NCBI RefSeq assembly: GCF_964204645.1 | Contig: NC_134025.1 | Coordinates: forward strand, 13,085,001 to 13,149,000 | DNA: 64,000 bases | Reading direction: 5' to 3' | Origin: Tubulanus polymorphus | Taxonomy: Eukaryota; Nemertea; Palaeonemertea; Tubulaniformes; Tubulanidae | Shown here: positions 15,620 to 28,185 of the stretch, piece by piece | Position numbering within the stretch: the stretch's first letter is position 1 | How the letters are laid out: the number at the start of each line of letters is the position of its first letter | The notes under the pieces: model-generated | Seen by the model: only the letters and a program-made list of their open reading frames with translations | What the model was told of the DNA's origin: nothing | The model's database searches: none | Program-made: the position numbers and the translations under genes

Positions 15620-18600
15620 CTGATAGTTGAATATAGATGAATTATAATATTACACTCGTAAAATATGAACGATGGTAGAAAAATATCCAGGAAGATTCGC
15701 GATGAATTAGCGCACTTCTGACCGCTTAAAAAATCAAAAACAAACGTATTCTTCACATTCATTTATATATAATAATGATAATAATTATAGTTTCTTTTAT
15801 TACAAATTAGTTATTTCTAAAACCTTTCATAATATACATAACAATATACATGTGTGCCTCGAAACTGAAACATTCTTACAACTTTAAACGGCTAAAGCAA
15901 CTTCGATATAAAGAAAAATATGAGTTTATTTCGTTTACTAATTAACTTGTATTTGAATTGAGGGTCAAAAAATTATAGAAAATTGCTTGAAAATTTGGGA
16001 GATGTACTAAATTACGTCTTATTTATACAAGGTTTCAATTACATAGCTTATACAAAGAAAACTGAAAAAATCACTCAATTTTGAAACTGGCGCAAATTGT
16101 AAGAAAATCTTCGAAATTTTGGAACGAAAACATCGCCTCAATGAATGGCCATTTCGGGGCAATATCACAGAACTGCACATATTTGCAAGATGGCCACCAT
16201 AGAAGGTATGAACCTAAGGCTCACCACATATTTTGACCATTTCTTGCCGATTTTTTGCCATTACAAAAATCGGCAAGACATTGTCGGATCATCGACTTCT
16301 AGTCTGCACACTAGACGACTTTCATGATCTCTCATCATGATCAAATGGCAGTCTGCAAAGTGTATGATGGCATAACTCGTTCTAGCCTTCCATAGGCCGG
16401 TAGAGTCTAGGATACAAGGCTATCAGTCGCTGAACATAAGATATCAATAATTCGGAATGCCATATTCAACATGAAATTCAGGAATACGATTAGGCTAAAA
16501 TCTTGCATTCAAGGGACGGATGGATAAATGATAATTGCCCCATCATCAAGCATAAATGGTAATAAAAGTATAGCTGTAAACAAGCAGCACCAGGAAAACC
16601 AGGAGGGTAGTTCATAGAACCAACAAGAGCAGTTTATCAGCAAAATATGGATCAAGTAACATTACTTACAATAGTTAGAAGCAAATGACTGCTGGTGAGA
16701 TTAAGGTTTTCAATTTATGAACCAAATAGATTTCATAGATTACGTGTAAATATTAAATAAAAACCATTAAAAAACTGCCCTCAAAAGGTCAATGATCATA
16801 ACGTAGATAAATAAGGAATAATGGTATATTTTACATTACACAACAGAATTACACACAATATTCTGACCTCGCAAATAATCCGAGCTCTACTAAGAATCAA
16901 CCCGTTACTGCGATGAGGGAGACGAGTGAGACACCTCATCCTATAATCTAATTTCAAATATGCCCATTACACTAGAAATCAGAAATCTGAAATTTCATTT
17001 CAACCAAGAGATATAACGTTGTAAGACATACAACGATTGAAGAATCAAGGGAAAAGACATATACATACAGGTACGCATGTTTTCAATGACTTACAAGTAT
17101 ATCGAAATGAAATACACACATATATATTTCTATGGCACAAACATCACCATCGATTTTCATTCATCAAAAATGCATAAAGTTTGAGTTAATGTTTATCGGA
17201 TACAAATTAATGGCAGTCTCGTCGGTGTTTGGTCCACACAAATCAATGCTCGGCAGCATTGCATTGTACTACACGATAAAATGTGTCATGGTTCGTTTTG
17301 CTGCACTAGATATATATATCTGGGAGTGGAAGATGTTCAAGTTTGCCGGATAAAACGCCCAAAATGTAAAATCGCATAAACTGCATCCAGCCCCGAATGG
17401 GTTTGAAAGTCCACGGGAAGGAATAACGTCATGATCGGCTCTTAAGATAACTGGAATGTCCACAGCGCACCATGACACACATCTCCGCATTGTACGCTAT
17501 ATTGCACACAAATAACCACACTGAACCAAATCCGATGTAAATGCTTTTTTTGATTTAAAACACAATTTTTAAAATTTCTAGTAACATTTTTAAAGTCATA
17601 GCACGCGCACACTTCTCCTTTTTTAAAATTAACAATTCTCCAATGATTTGATCAGATCCGAAGAACTTTATACTAATTCATCCAGTCCGGTACAGTACGG
17701 TAAATAAAAATCATTCGAAAGTAGCACATTTAATTTCATCCGAACTGCTTGCTCATTGTCATTGTTGTTGTTGTTGCTGTTACCTTTTGTACTGAATTTT
17801 CAAACTTTGCCAAAATGGAGACTATATCATGTGTGTGTGAGTGAGTTTGTCACTAAAAGAGTTCCTCAATAGGTGGCTTATTTCAAGTGGTCACCGGAGG
17901 CGCAGACGGCGTAGTCTTCCAGAGACTGTACTGTTCATGTGTCTGCAATATAAGACACAATGAACTTTAGTAATTTAATTTCAATTGAGTTTTAATACAC
18001 ACTTATAGTACTTGGCCACTGTGGCAACGTATGAAAATTAAGCATGCAACATTTTTCAATTGATCGTAAAATTGATAAGAAATTCAGTCCAAAAATTTGA
18101 TGAAAGCATTACTAAAGATTCGAACATTCAAGCTCCATATCGAATATATACTTCAGGAAGTGGTAGCGTGTTGAAAGATTTGATTGTACACGTATATCGA
18201 AATCAAATCGGCGGCAATCTAATCAGATCAGCGAAATCGTTATCGAATTCCTCATTCTGACAATTGACTCTGTTTTCCCTCATTTTCCACTGGCAACAAA
18301 AAGCATCTTTCATTGAAAAGAAATGGCAATCAAGAGGTACATTAATGGTAAGTTCCAGGCTGCTAACGGCCAAATGGTGCATTGTGATACCAGATGAGAG
18401 TATTTGTTGCCATGGAGCTATGATGCCTTTCGCGAGGTGCACTGTTGGAGTGTGTAGATATTTCAATTATGCAACCTCCGAAAGAGTATGCATATCGGGA
18501 TGCGGGGGAAAGAGTGAATTTTTATACACAATGGCGGCGGTGCAATATTTTCTCGTTTGATAATATATCCGCTCGGTAGGTGACCAATTGACGCCGTAGG

Positions 18601-20394
18601 TTATCCGTGGCTGTGGAATTCCCGGACTTACAACGAAGTGACATTAGCGACATTATCGCAGCAGCCCATAACCGAGTCAAACATAGTTGAGGGAATTCTT
18701 TTCCCCCACTCGCTGTGTTAGTCCCTCGCCAAAGAGCCATGTGCTGTTGACAAGTGCCTCCGGTGAACAAAGAGTGCGACGCGCGGGGGACATTGATCCG
18801 GTAAAGGGGCCTGATGAAGACAATTTCCTCAAGTGTGATTAGTAATGATAATCCATCAACAGTACTACTCAACCATACACCGGCTGATCAACCATACACC
18901 AGTGTGTATGGGGAATTGTATGAAGGAAGGTATACGCACTCGCTGTGTGCCGACTATCATTGGTGGGATCATTGATGGAATTATCGTTCGAGTCATGCCC
19001 ATCAAACGGTGATAAATGAAGCGTAAAATCTACGAACATCTTATTTCTTCCACAGATTTTCATTTTTCGCATTCGTTCATGAAGTCAACCCACCCCTCAG
19101 TGAGCCTTTAATTCCGGTGATACAATTCAATAAGGTCGTATTCAGCATTTGTACTACTTATAATAATCATTTCCTTAACATAAATCACCTAACAATACTA
19201 ACTTGGAACATACTGTATTAAATGCATCAACTGATTAATATTAGAATTATATATTTTCACGTGTTGCGTCTTCAATATGGTTTGTCCTTTAGCAGGCCCA
19301 CTAGGGGTGCTTCATCTAGTTTATATAGCTATTCTTGTTAAATGGTTTTATCAACTAAATTCATGTCCCACTTAGTATATATAAATACATGTCCACAGAA
19401 ATAAAGTTCTTCCCAAGGTTTTGGCACACAAAAGTCAAAGAGAACATGTTTGTGTGACGTTTTATGCTTCACCTATTTGGTGCATTCAAAAATTTCCTAA
19501 GCCCATTATTAGAAGCCAGCCAACCTGTATTTGCAAAGCATGCTATGTAACTTTTAACTTGCCTGTATACAAAAACATCACAACAGCAACATTTACCAAA
19601 CAAGCCGCTCTGAGGTGACTGACAAAAGGTTTATTCAACACACAAGTGATCATCATAAACAGTATAAACAGAGAAAAGACCACAGACTGTCTGTCGACAT
19701 GAAATCCAACTCCCTCCTGGCCAAGATGATCCTACCCTGCCGGAGTCCTATTGGTGACCATGGGCATGGAAAATGTAATAATAACAACTCGCATTGAAGT
19801 CAAAGACGCTATTATATTATGCCGAAAAGAACCTATGGAATACGGGGACCTAATTTCAAACGACTGTACATAAGGCATAAAAAGCAAGTCACTATTAGTT
19901 TTCTTAAGGGCTCAATGTAGGCCTACGTATGAAAACTAAACAGGCAAGAAAAATGTGCGGAGAAATGACGATTCATAGGATGAAAACTCATGTGTATCAA
20001 CCAGAACCAATGATTTAACGAGCTGAAGCAAAATCAAACGCTCACTGCAAAAAAGTATTCGTCCAGTCATTGTTGCCATGGGAAACAATTAAACTAAGGA
20101 TCTGGCAAAGCCATTGTAAATAATCTTTCAGTCAGAGCAGGAAGGGGGACTTAAAATGTGTAGAAGTATCAAGACTACCAAGCCAAGAGATAACACCATC
20201 TGAAAAATAAATTCTGACCATCCTATGTCCCAACCTCCGATCATATTTTCAAATGCATTGCGCTAAGAAAGCGATAAAGTAAATTTCATTGAAACAAAAT
20301 ACTGCAAACACGCTATGTTAGAGAAAATCAATAATCAATACTTTTTTAGGACGCATCAATGAAAAAAAGAACAAAATTTATATGAGGTAAATAC

Positions 20395-20547
20395 CTGGTC
20401 TTGTCCGTGGTCCAATCCGGGATTTTCAGATCCACTAGATGATTTACTATTTATTCCTTCTCGTTCATCAATCACCAGATCTATTGGCATTTTTCCTTTG
20501 AGGCAGCTTATATACCGATGACAGAAATTGTCACACAATTCGTGCAC
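20395..20547 (-). CDS. MEIS: Meis exon 6 (end of MEIS/PKNOX-N domain)
   Basis: Acceptor TTATCCTTCAG, 51 codons from [19 protein letters not shown] to GLDHGQDQ, donor GTATTT. The first 30 codons are the conserved end of the Pbx-interaction domain; the rest is the acidic/Ser-rich linker leading to the homeodomain. Confidence 0.96.
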
Positions 20548-23500
20548 CTGAAGGATAAAAATATCCAGAAAAATTCAATTCAAACGACAAATCACTGCAA
20601 AAGTATACTTTTGTAATAAAGGTCTCTTATGAATGACTTCGGTGAAATTAATCGAGTTCTCGAAATCCCAATTTTTCAATAACAAAAGCCATCAAGCAAA
20701 CAGATCATACTATTACAACCAGCAGGTGTTGTACTCATGAGAGAAGGAGAATAAAGCTTCGCTTTGTACTAACTGTGCTTGAGTAATAATCACTTTATTA
20801 GAGGGAATTTATTAAGTTAACACCGCTGCCATTTATAGGGTTATCAGAAAACCATAAATCTCAAAAACTAGGTGGGCAGGGTAATAATTGTGTTTGCCAG
20901 GTCAGACTGACCAAACCTGTTGCTGATTAGCGGCGAGGTCATAAAAGTCACCCTTGACAGGGTTATGAGGGCATAAACGTCAACACGATAATAACTGAAC
21001 ATAACCCGGCAGTCCTCAAATGAGTCGGCCTGTCAGACAAAGTGTGAAATTATGCTATCAGGCAACATGCTGGACATCAAATCGTGATATATTATCAACA
21101 AATCATAAATTAATGTGAGCAGCAGTTTACTTTAATTTATGACAATTCTCTTGTGTACGAAATATTTGACAAATCAGATCAACACTCTTGAACAATTGAC
21201 AACCATTTTAATACGAAGTTGTCTATCTAGTACCTGTGCCCTCCCCTGGTAGATTTAAAATATGGGGCAAAGAAAAATTCAAATACTTATAAATTGAATC
21301 GCAAAAATTGTGGCAATGTTTGATATTTGAAATACAATTGATATCTGAAATCATTATAAATTCCCTAAGCTTATTGAAATATTCCATTCTATTCTATACA
21401 CGGCTTGGTTCCTTCCAACTACCCTCAGTCCAGAAAAGCTCTGAATTTTTTGCATTTCGCGCAACCTTTTTCACGGGATTCTATGTTGTTAATAACAAAT
21501 GTAAAGCTATGTAGCTAAAAGGTACAGTTAATTTCTAAACAACATCCCTGGCTATGCTCATTTACAACCCAGATTCAAAAAAATATATCAACACAGTATA
21601 TAGAAATGAATAACTACACAGCTTTAATATGAATTCAAGACAACGCAGTTTAAGTGTCAGTTTAAGTGAATACATGTTCAATTACAAGCTGATGTCTTGT
21701 AGTAACCTAAAATTGCCATATTGTGTCTGATGTAACCATTTCTGATCATTCAAATCAAGGTGTATTTTTACATTTGAACATTTACCCAGGGTTCCGAGCT
21801 TACATATTACTGTAAATAATACCGAGAGTCCTAAGTAACAGGATAACAGACCAACTGGTTTTAATTAGCCTGGCATGCTGCAATCTTTCTATTTGGGTCA
21901 CATTTTCTTGATAAAATCCACTGAGGGTTAGGGTTCACAAACATGTACCGGTATATGGTTCGAACAATGCATATATACACATAAGCAAATGAAGAATTCA
22001 ACTTCCTCTATAATGGGAGAAAATAGACATCAACTCCATTTAGTTCTCAGACAAATGAAATTATCAAAGAAAAGGCAGAAATACTTGGTTATATCCATTG
22101 CTTAGAATAAAGTGACAACGAAAAAAATGGTCCTACCTTTTCTAGTTCTAAGAGATGAAATCTCAACACTTGTATGGCTTGTATCATCTGGAAAGTGAGA
22201 CACGATGAGAGAGGTTAGTGAGAATATGACAAGATTAACTGGCGATCGCTTCTCAAGTATAGAGTGCTTCGACGCATCCTGACATTGACATCGATGTATG
22301 GAACGCTAATGGGATTAGTTTTACCTCCTAACTCGCCCGAGTGGCTCTCTTTTCATCATTTTCTACACATTTTAGAATCTATTTCTACTAGAGCTAATGT
22401 GCCAATTGTCGGATGAGAGATCCGAATTTTTCTTCCGAGTAGCAATTGACTGCACAAAGTAGTTGCACAATATTGCCAGCGATTTAATCTTACGACTAGG
22501 CTTCATTAAAAACTATTCGCTGCTATTTTTTTTTCAGCTCCCGCGCTTTTCATGCCTTTTGTTCTAGCCAGCTTGCGACAGTCTTCCATTGTTTAAAGAA
22601 TGTCCAAGATGGTTTTTTTCACTGATTTGTTCTGCACATAAGACCTCCCCGTGCCATTAGAATAATTTCCATAAGTATTCTAGCCAGTTTGTTTATGTTT
22701 TACAGATTTATCTGTATATGTCTGTAGCTAGGAACAGATGCATAAACATTCTTCTACCTTCTGATGCTAGTTCTAATATTGCAATGTTAGGATACATAGG
22801 GTACTACTTTACCAAAGCAACCAGATGGCCACAACAAAATGACCACTGGTATTTTTGAGAAGTTTTGAGAAAGGAAAGATATTCTGAACAAATAGAAACT
22901 AAATATTCCTAATGGGAAGTTCTCTCGATGGTCTTACAAAAAATAGAATCATATGAAAAAAGTGTATATTTACCAATCCATCCAATTCTGGATTTGCTGA
23001 GAAAAAAGGCTTTTCCTGTCGTGCCTGGTGGAATATAAAATGTAGATTAAATTATATCTAGTACAAACACGGAAAAAAGAAGACTTTAAATGTGAGTTGA
23101 AATGCATACTAATCAGTCCATATTTTAAGCCATCTTTATTGCTAAATGTTACGAGCAACTATAAGGCATTTATTTACATGTGATAAGTGATACCATATTG
23201 CTGATACTGCATAGATATCTCAATGACAATAGTCCTCTATGATATGCTTAAATAATTTTGATAGTAGAATAACATGATAAACAAGACAAATAATATGGCA
23301 ATCTACATGAGAACAAGTTTCCAGCCATTTATACTATAGCCTAATTCTAATAGAACAGGATGAAATTTGAATGATTGTAGGAGTTGTAGGAGTTTTCGGC
23401 TCTTAAAATAGACTTCAACATCCAGGACATCCAGATGAATTTCAACCTATGGCCAACAGATGTAAGATAAAAATGTATAACCAAAGAATCCTATTCAGTC

Positions 23501-25498
23501 CTAGAAAGGTCTGATCACAATGGGTTGGTCAGCTGGCTTTTGTTAGTGATGAAATTTGAGCCAAGCATGCCTGAGCTATGGGGAGAGCAATCTTGTAGGG
23601 TTTTTTCATGTCTATGGAAATGTGTAAGGGAGGGAGACAAGATACATCGTTTCAATTGAGAATATTTAGCTTGCATTTTGTCATATCAGAACATTATTAC
23701 AATTGGCAAAGATGGCCATAATTGCATAAGAAAAGAATCGCAATATGAATGTACGGGTGACTTTTACCTAGTAAGGGGGCTTTCAAGCTAAACAGTGACT
23801 CAAGTGTTGCTAATTCAGTTAAATAACTCCAAGGGCAAGCAAAGGGATTTACCCCCTGATGGGAGCTTACACACAAGCTATTCGCAATAGAGACAAAACT
23901 AACAGCGGGGTTGACAGAAGTTGTGCAGTTTTTTTTAGCAAAACTATAAGAGGCACAAATGATATTTTTTGTTTGTTTTGTGATTTTTAATCGATGGATT
24001 ACCATTACCTGTTTTGAGAATACGGCTATATCCTCGTTGAAAGACTCTGACGAACAAACATCCCCGCCAGCTACACCAGGATCCCGTGGCGTGCATGTGG
24101 CTAATTCACACTTTTCAAATATTAGAGCTAATAAAGGAAATAAAGGATGCCTGAAATAAAACCAGAATACTGTTAGATAATATTTGACAATCAATTACAA
24201 TTATATTACTACATTTTATTTTTAAAAAAAACAACATTTTTTCTCTCATTTTATGGTAAAATCTAAATATTTGTCTTCATCTCATGAATTTATCACAAGT
24301 AGTTGTACTTAAGCGAGATGACCAAATGAAATGAATTATCTTTGATGTAATTCTTACTGTATAGTATCTATAGGGGCCTACAATGTGCATGTAAGTAATC
24401 AAATTGTATATAAAGTTAGTAGCTGAATTAATCAATTTAATAACCGTATTGCTAGCCATTTTACAGTCACTTAAACGCTAAAGCACATTTTATATGGCCT
24501 CCCAGCGAAAAACGAAATCGAAAGTGACAGGAAAGTGTTGGATAATAATGTTAAATACCACTGATGCTAAATGATCTAGTTGGACAAGCTGATTACTCTA
24601 CTGTCAAGTTTCATTTCGACCTCAGCTCCGCGGTGGTTTGTTTATGAATTTTCAGACCACGTGGAGCAGCAGTGCAGAGGTGCAGGACAACAGCATTTGC
24701 TATGGACAACTAACATAGATTAAGCCTATTTGAAGACTAATGAATTCTATATTGTTTTACAATTGTAGTTCGGCGCCTAATGCTGACCTGATATCTAGAT
24801 TTATCCTTGAAAATTTCTACTGGGATATGCTATGATTTCATTTTTGAGTTGACTATCAATATCCGATGATATTAGATTCTTGATTATATGGATCCAAAAA
24901 CCAGAAACACTTTTGAGTTAGGCTAATGGAAATAGTTTGGTAATTCAAAATTCTAATTGTGTGGGACTCCTTCAAAGGGCTCTTTAGAAACCGTGAGATC
25001 TGCAAGGAATGCCGCCGAGAGAATTGATAAGAAGGCAACAATTTCTAAGATAGTAAAGGAAAGCACACTGCGTTCACTATATACACGCTACTTACCCGTA
25101 TATCGAGTCTTTATCACGTTTTAACTGACTATCTGGTTGCGTTGAGGTCATAACACTCGGCATACTGCTGTTACTCGAATACGGCGAGTACTGGTGATGT
25201 AAACTCGGAGGGCCGTGGTTTAAACCCGTGTGTCCGGCAGAAAGATGCGACTGCATCGACCGGTTATGATGGGCGGCAGCGTGCGGGTCGTACATCGAAT
25301 GTCCATCCATATTCGTCGTCCCGTAATGAGGGATCTCATTGTCGTACTGAAAAACACCAACAGGACGGGGGTTATGAGGTTACAAGCCCGGAGAAAAATT
25401 ACGGAATCTTCTCGGTCCATCCCATCGAGAAAGCAACGCTTGACAGATATGGTAAATTAGCTCTACCCCTGAAATTTCAAACTTACCCGTTGCGCCAT
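20395..25498 (-). CDS. MEIS: Meis/homothorax TALE-homeobox gene, 5' half (6 coding exons)
   Basis: Six exons on the minus strand join in phase (12+251+142+51+51+153 nt = 220 codons). The first codons read MAQR-YD, the usual Meis start. Residues from about 89 (motif [18 protein letters not shown]) to about 190 ([19 protein letters not shown]) form the MEIS/PKNOX N-terminal domain, which binds Pbx/Exd. Family knowledge: Meis proteins are nuclear cofactors of Hox and Pbx; the C-terminal TALE homeodomain binds TGACAG-type sites. The homeodomain is not found in the window, so the gene must continue past position 1. All introns have GT-AG ends; introns 2-5 (945, 984, 786 and 1589 bp) hold nothing I recognise. 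The linker between KRDKDSIYG and the start is rich in His, Ser and Tyr, as in other Meis proteins. Identification is secure; the exact paralogue and the number of isoforms are not. Confidence 0.95.
22137..22187 (-). CDS. MEIS: Meis exon 5 (51-nt exon)
   Basis: Acceptor CACTTTCCAG, 17 codons [17 protein letters not shown], donor GTAGGA. This block is essentially invariant in Meis and Prep families. Too short to be noticed as an open frame on its own. Confidence 0.96.
22974..23024 (-). CDS. MEIS: Meis exon 4 (51-nt exon)
   Basis: Acceptor TTCCACCAG, 17 codons reading [17 protein letters not shown], donor GTAAAT. Equivalent to the IRAEKPLFSSNPELDNL-type exon of Meis; several positions differ from the usual form. 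In phase on both sides. Confidence 0.93.
24009..24150 (-). CDS. MEIS: Meis exon 3 (start of MEIS/PKNOX-N domain)
   Basis: Acceptor TTTATTTCAG; one base completes Gly, then 47 codons from HPLFPLLAL to EDIAVFSKQ; donor GTAATG. Very strong match to the first conserved block of the Meis homology region. Confidence 0.96.
25096..25346 (-). CDS. MEIS: Meis exon 2
   Basis: Acceptor TTTTTCAG, then codons YDNEIPHYG, ending in KRDKDSIYG with donor GTAAG after two bases of the last Gly codon. Encodes the low-complexity N-terminal region. The Gly codon is completed by the first base of exon 3. Confidence 0.93.
25487..25498 (-). CDS. MEIS: Meis exon 1 coding part (MAQR)
   Basis: ATG GCG CAA CGG followed directly by GTAAGT. 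Only four codons are coding, ending in phase 0. The same four residues open vertebrate Meis proteins, which supports this start. Confidence 0.88.
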
Positions 25499-28077
25499 AC
25501 AAACGCAGCGCTGAAACCTCACGCACACGCGAAAATCGGAATCAAATTAACTTGATTAATTAATATCCTATGTACTAAAGCACAAATTATCCGGGTAGAA
25601 TTGCCTGCGTCTATAGAACATATATAATCCACAGTGGAATATTCGAATGTATAACGTCCCGTCAAAGATGGAGAGAATTGTCAAAGTGAATACATCATTC
25701 CGGCGGCGTCTCCCATCAACATTACGCCAGGTTTAACAAGTAAACTGTCGAAGCTCGTGGTTCAGCCGACTACTAAATCTGTCAATCATCGACGTTCGTA
25801 ATTTTATGACGACTCAGTGGAGCGCGCCATTTTTATGTGGGCTGGCTTCCGAGAATGATTGATGGCGCACCGTCGGCGGCGCGTAACTCCGCCGTCTAGG
25901 CCTATACCTTTCTAGCTAGATCACAAATCTATACATATATCCTCGATTCGATAAATATACATTACTCTACAACGTGAATTTATGAATTTTCTTTATCTTT
26001 TACAATTCTTTTGTTGATTAATCAAATGATCAGTACGTTTATATAGATATATATCTATTAACTTTGCCTTGCAACCTACGTAGATAAAAGATGAGCGCGA
26101 ATTTTTATGTAGCTTGTATTGGGGTGACGAAGATTTTTGCTAATTATTTAATTTTTCGTAGTTAATATTACAACAAGGAATGAGGACACAGAGTTTTTAA
26201 ACATCCAATAGACGGTACACTGCGCCGAAGTGAGCCCGTTTGGCAGCCAGTCGATCAATCAGTAAATAAATGGACTCGTCCGCCTGCCAGCCATTAGGCT
26301 CCTCCCATTCCCGTGAATGATGGATTACAGGCGTTTTAGTCATTATTAACGCTTCTAACCGCGGCAAGTGAGTGGGATACATAACTAAATTTTAAAAAGT
26401 TTTTCCTGCTTCGCCTTGATTATAATTTATTGCGTTTTGATCCACCACAATAAGTGGCTATCGGACCTTAAAACCAAAGCTGTACCCTATACTCAGTACT
26501 ACCATAAGCCATTTCGCATAGGCCAACCCAGCCTAACGATAACAGATGTACTCAATAAAAAATGAATGAGTTATGTCCAAGAAAGATCACGATTATATCA
26601 ATGATGCTTTTTTAACACATTGTTGATCGCGTCAGGGGATTAATTGAGAACTGGTAAGAGTTGTGGTTTTTGGAATTTCTATAATTTTCAACCTTGTGTA
26701 AGTAAATTATTAGTATGATGATAGCAACATGAGAGAGACCCCATGAAAATGGTTAGGCATAGGTAAAACAGTCGGCTTTTTACGGGCAACAGAGATCACC
26801 TGACCCACTAATTGTGAAACTGCTATCAAAATGTGTAGAAATCTAGCGCTCATGCAAGAATACTTGATAACCAGCAACCATGTTATTTGGGACAATTACA
26901 AGAACAATCAATGTTGTTTTTATAACGAAAATCGGCAAATCAAAACAAACATAATCATCTATAGCCGGGTAATAAATTTGGAAATGAAGTTGGATCGTGT
27001 GAGATGTCGGGATAGTCTGCGGTAAGTCTTGATATTCGCCCGAAGATGGCGCCACTTCACAGAGACATAGCAACGGTGATCACCGCATCCTCGCCCGCCA
27101 GTGTTTGTTTGCTTCTTGCGAGCAATAGAGCCCAAAAATCCTCCTCCCTGCTTTCTCGACATGAAAAAATCCAATCACCAAAGTACTAACTTTTTTGTTC
27201 AGTCAAAATTTTCATTCATTTTATTGCACATACATTATACGAGGTATGTATTGATTTAAGCAGCTGACCAAAACCTTTCAGAAAGAGGGATGCGGGGAAA
27301 ATAATATAGAAACAAATATTTTAATATATTATGCCAACGTATTATAGCATTATTATATTATGTTATTATGATTATTATATCAATCCTCGACCAGAATAAA
27401 CGCAATAATATAAAACAATGTCCAGGCACGGATCCAGGGGCCGTGACCCCCCTCCCCGCTCAGCTACCAAGAAGATTCTTTAATCGCTTTCTGGGAGAAA
27501 TGTACTCAAGAGCAAGCGGTAAGCCAGTACCACATGACCGGTAATCATTTTATGTTTGGCCAAACAATATGCCGTATAGGCCCCTATCATTAGAGATTTT
27601 AGTCGGCAGTTTAACATTAAGATTTTTTATGAACCCCCTCCACGAAAAAATCATGGATCCGCGCCGATGTCAAATGTATTTTCACGTCTTGCTATGTCTG
27701 CATGACGATTGTAAGGCTCATGTAATTTTTGTTAAAAATCTTTTTCTTCATGAAATAAATATCGAATGTTTAAAACAATTCAAGCAGTGAGTGGCGAAAT
27801 ATATTATGAGTAGCGTAAAAATGGGGGTACATAAGGGCGCGAAAGGGTTAGCCCCACGCCTCGGCAATTCAATGTTGTTGAATGGAAATATAAGTATGAT
27901 GTCTTGGTATAAATATTTTTGAAGTTCCTGCGCTATGATAACAAGAAGCAATTAAAAGTGACTGGAATACCGACAAATCTGACTCCTCATTTTCCAAATC
28001 AACGCACGCCCTGGTGCAGGCAAAGCACGGCAGAAACGAAAATAAAACCTTGGAGTAATCGGACTGAATACTCCATG
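25499..28077. other. Meis 5' flank and intergenic region
   Basis: Separates the Meis start from the stop of the upstream dioxygenase gene. The part at about 25680-25900 is richer in CpG than its surroundings (GGCGGCGTC, CGTCGGCGGCGCG), as expected for a 5' UTR or promoter of the minus-strand Meis gene. A frame at 26197-26382 (minus) and one at 26959-27174 (minus) are open but match nothing I know. A short inverted-repeat element lies at 27423-27666. No TATA box or start site can be assigned. Confidence 0.45.
27423..27666. mobile_element. Short MITE-like element, GGATCC-bearing inverted ends, 5-bp duplication
   Basis: Left end CAGGCACGGATCCAGG; right end, reverse-complemented, CGGCGCGGATCCATG. 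Both are flanked by ATGTC (27418-27422 and 27667-27671). The 244-bp body has no ORF. Superfamily is unclear. A related end (GGCATGGATCCAGG on the minus strand) is seen near 33600-33615. Confidence 0.5.
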
Positions 28078-28185
28078 CTACAACAAATCATTATTCCCAA
28101 CTCTTTTGGCCGTGTGGCCCTTGCCATGGAGTTTAGAGATGACGTTGACGCGGCTCTTGAATTCATCGATATTAGCATAGCACCC
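28078..28185 (-). CDS. BBOX1: BBOX-like exon 14 (stop)
   Basis: Acceptor AAAATTTCAG, then GCYANIDEFKSRVNVISKLH and 15 more codons to TAG. The GCY...EF-x-SR pattern is the family's C-terminal end. The usual D-W-D is replaced by N-I-D, and the basic tail after KLHG is longer than in typical members. Confidence 0.88.
   Translation of the reverse strand, partial: GCYANIDEFKSRVNVISKLHGKGHTAKRVGNNDLL

Larger units (their letters stand above)
1..20394 (-). other. Large Meis intron 6 (incomplete), no coding exon recognised
   Basis: The exon-6 donor is at 20394 and no downstream Meis exon (SGDNSSEQG-type linker or NNWFINARRR homeodomain block) was found on the minus strand. Open frames on either strand up to 143 codons occur but none resembles a known family or carries convincing splice context. 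I see no transposon open frame, only simple repeats. Long introns of this kind in Meis genes are known to hold developmental enhancers; which parts matter here cannot be read by eye. Confidence 0.6.

Noticed and set aside
18203-19072. Overlapping minus-strand ORFs as Meis exons
   Set aside because: None carries Meis linker or homeodomain residues; no in-phase splice sites found.
26197-26382. Possible last exon of the dioxygenase gene
   Set aside because: Its codons do not fit the family C-terminus, and a well-matching final exon was found at 28078-28185.
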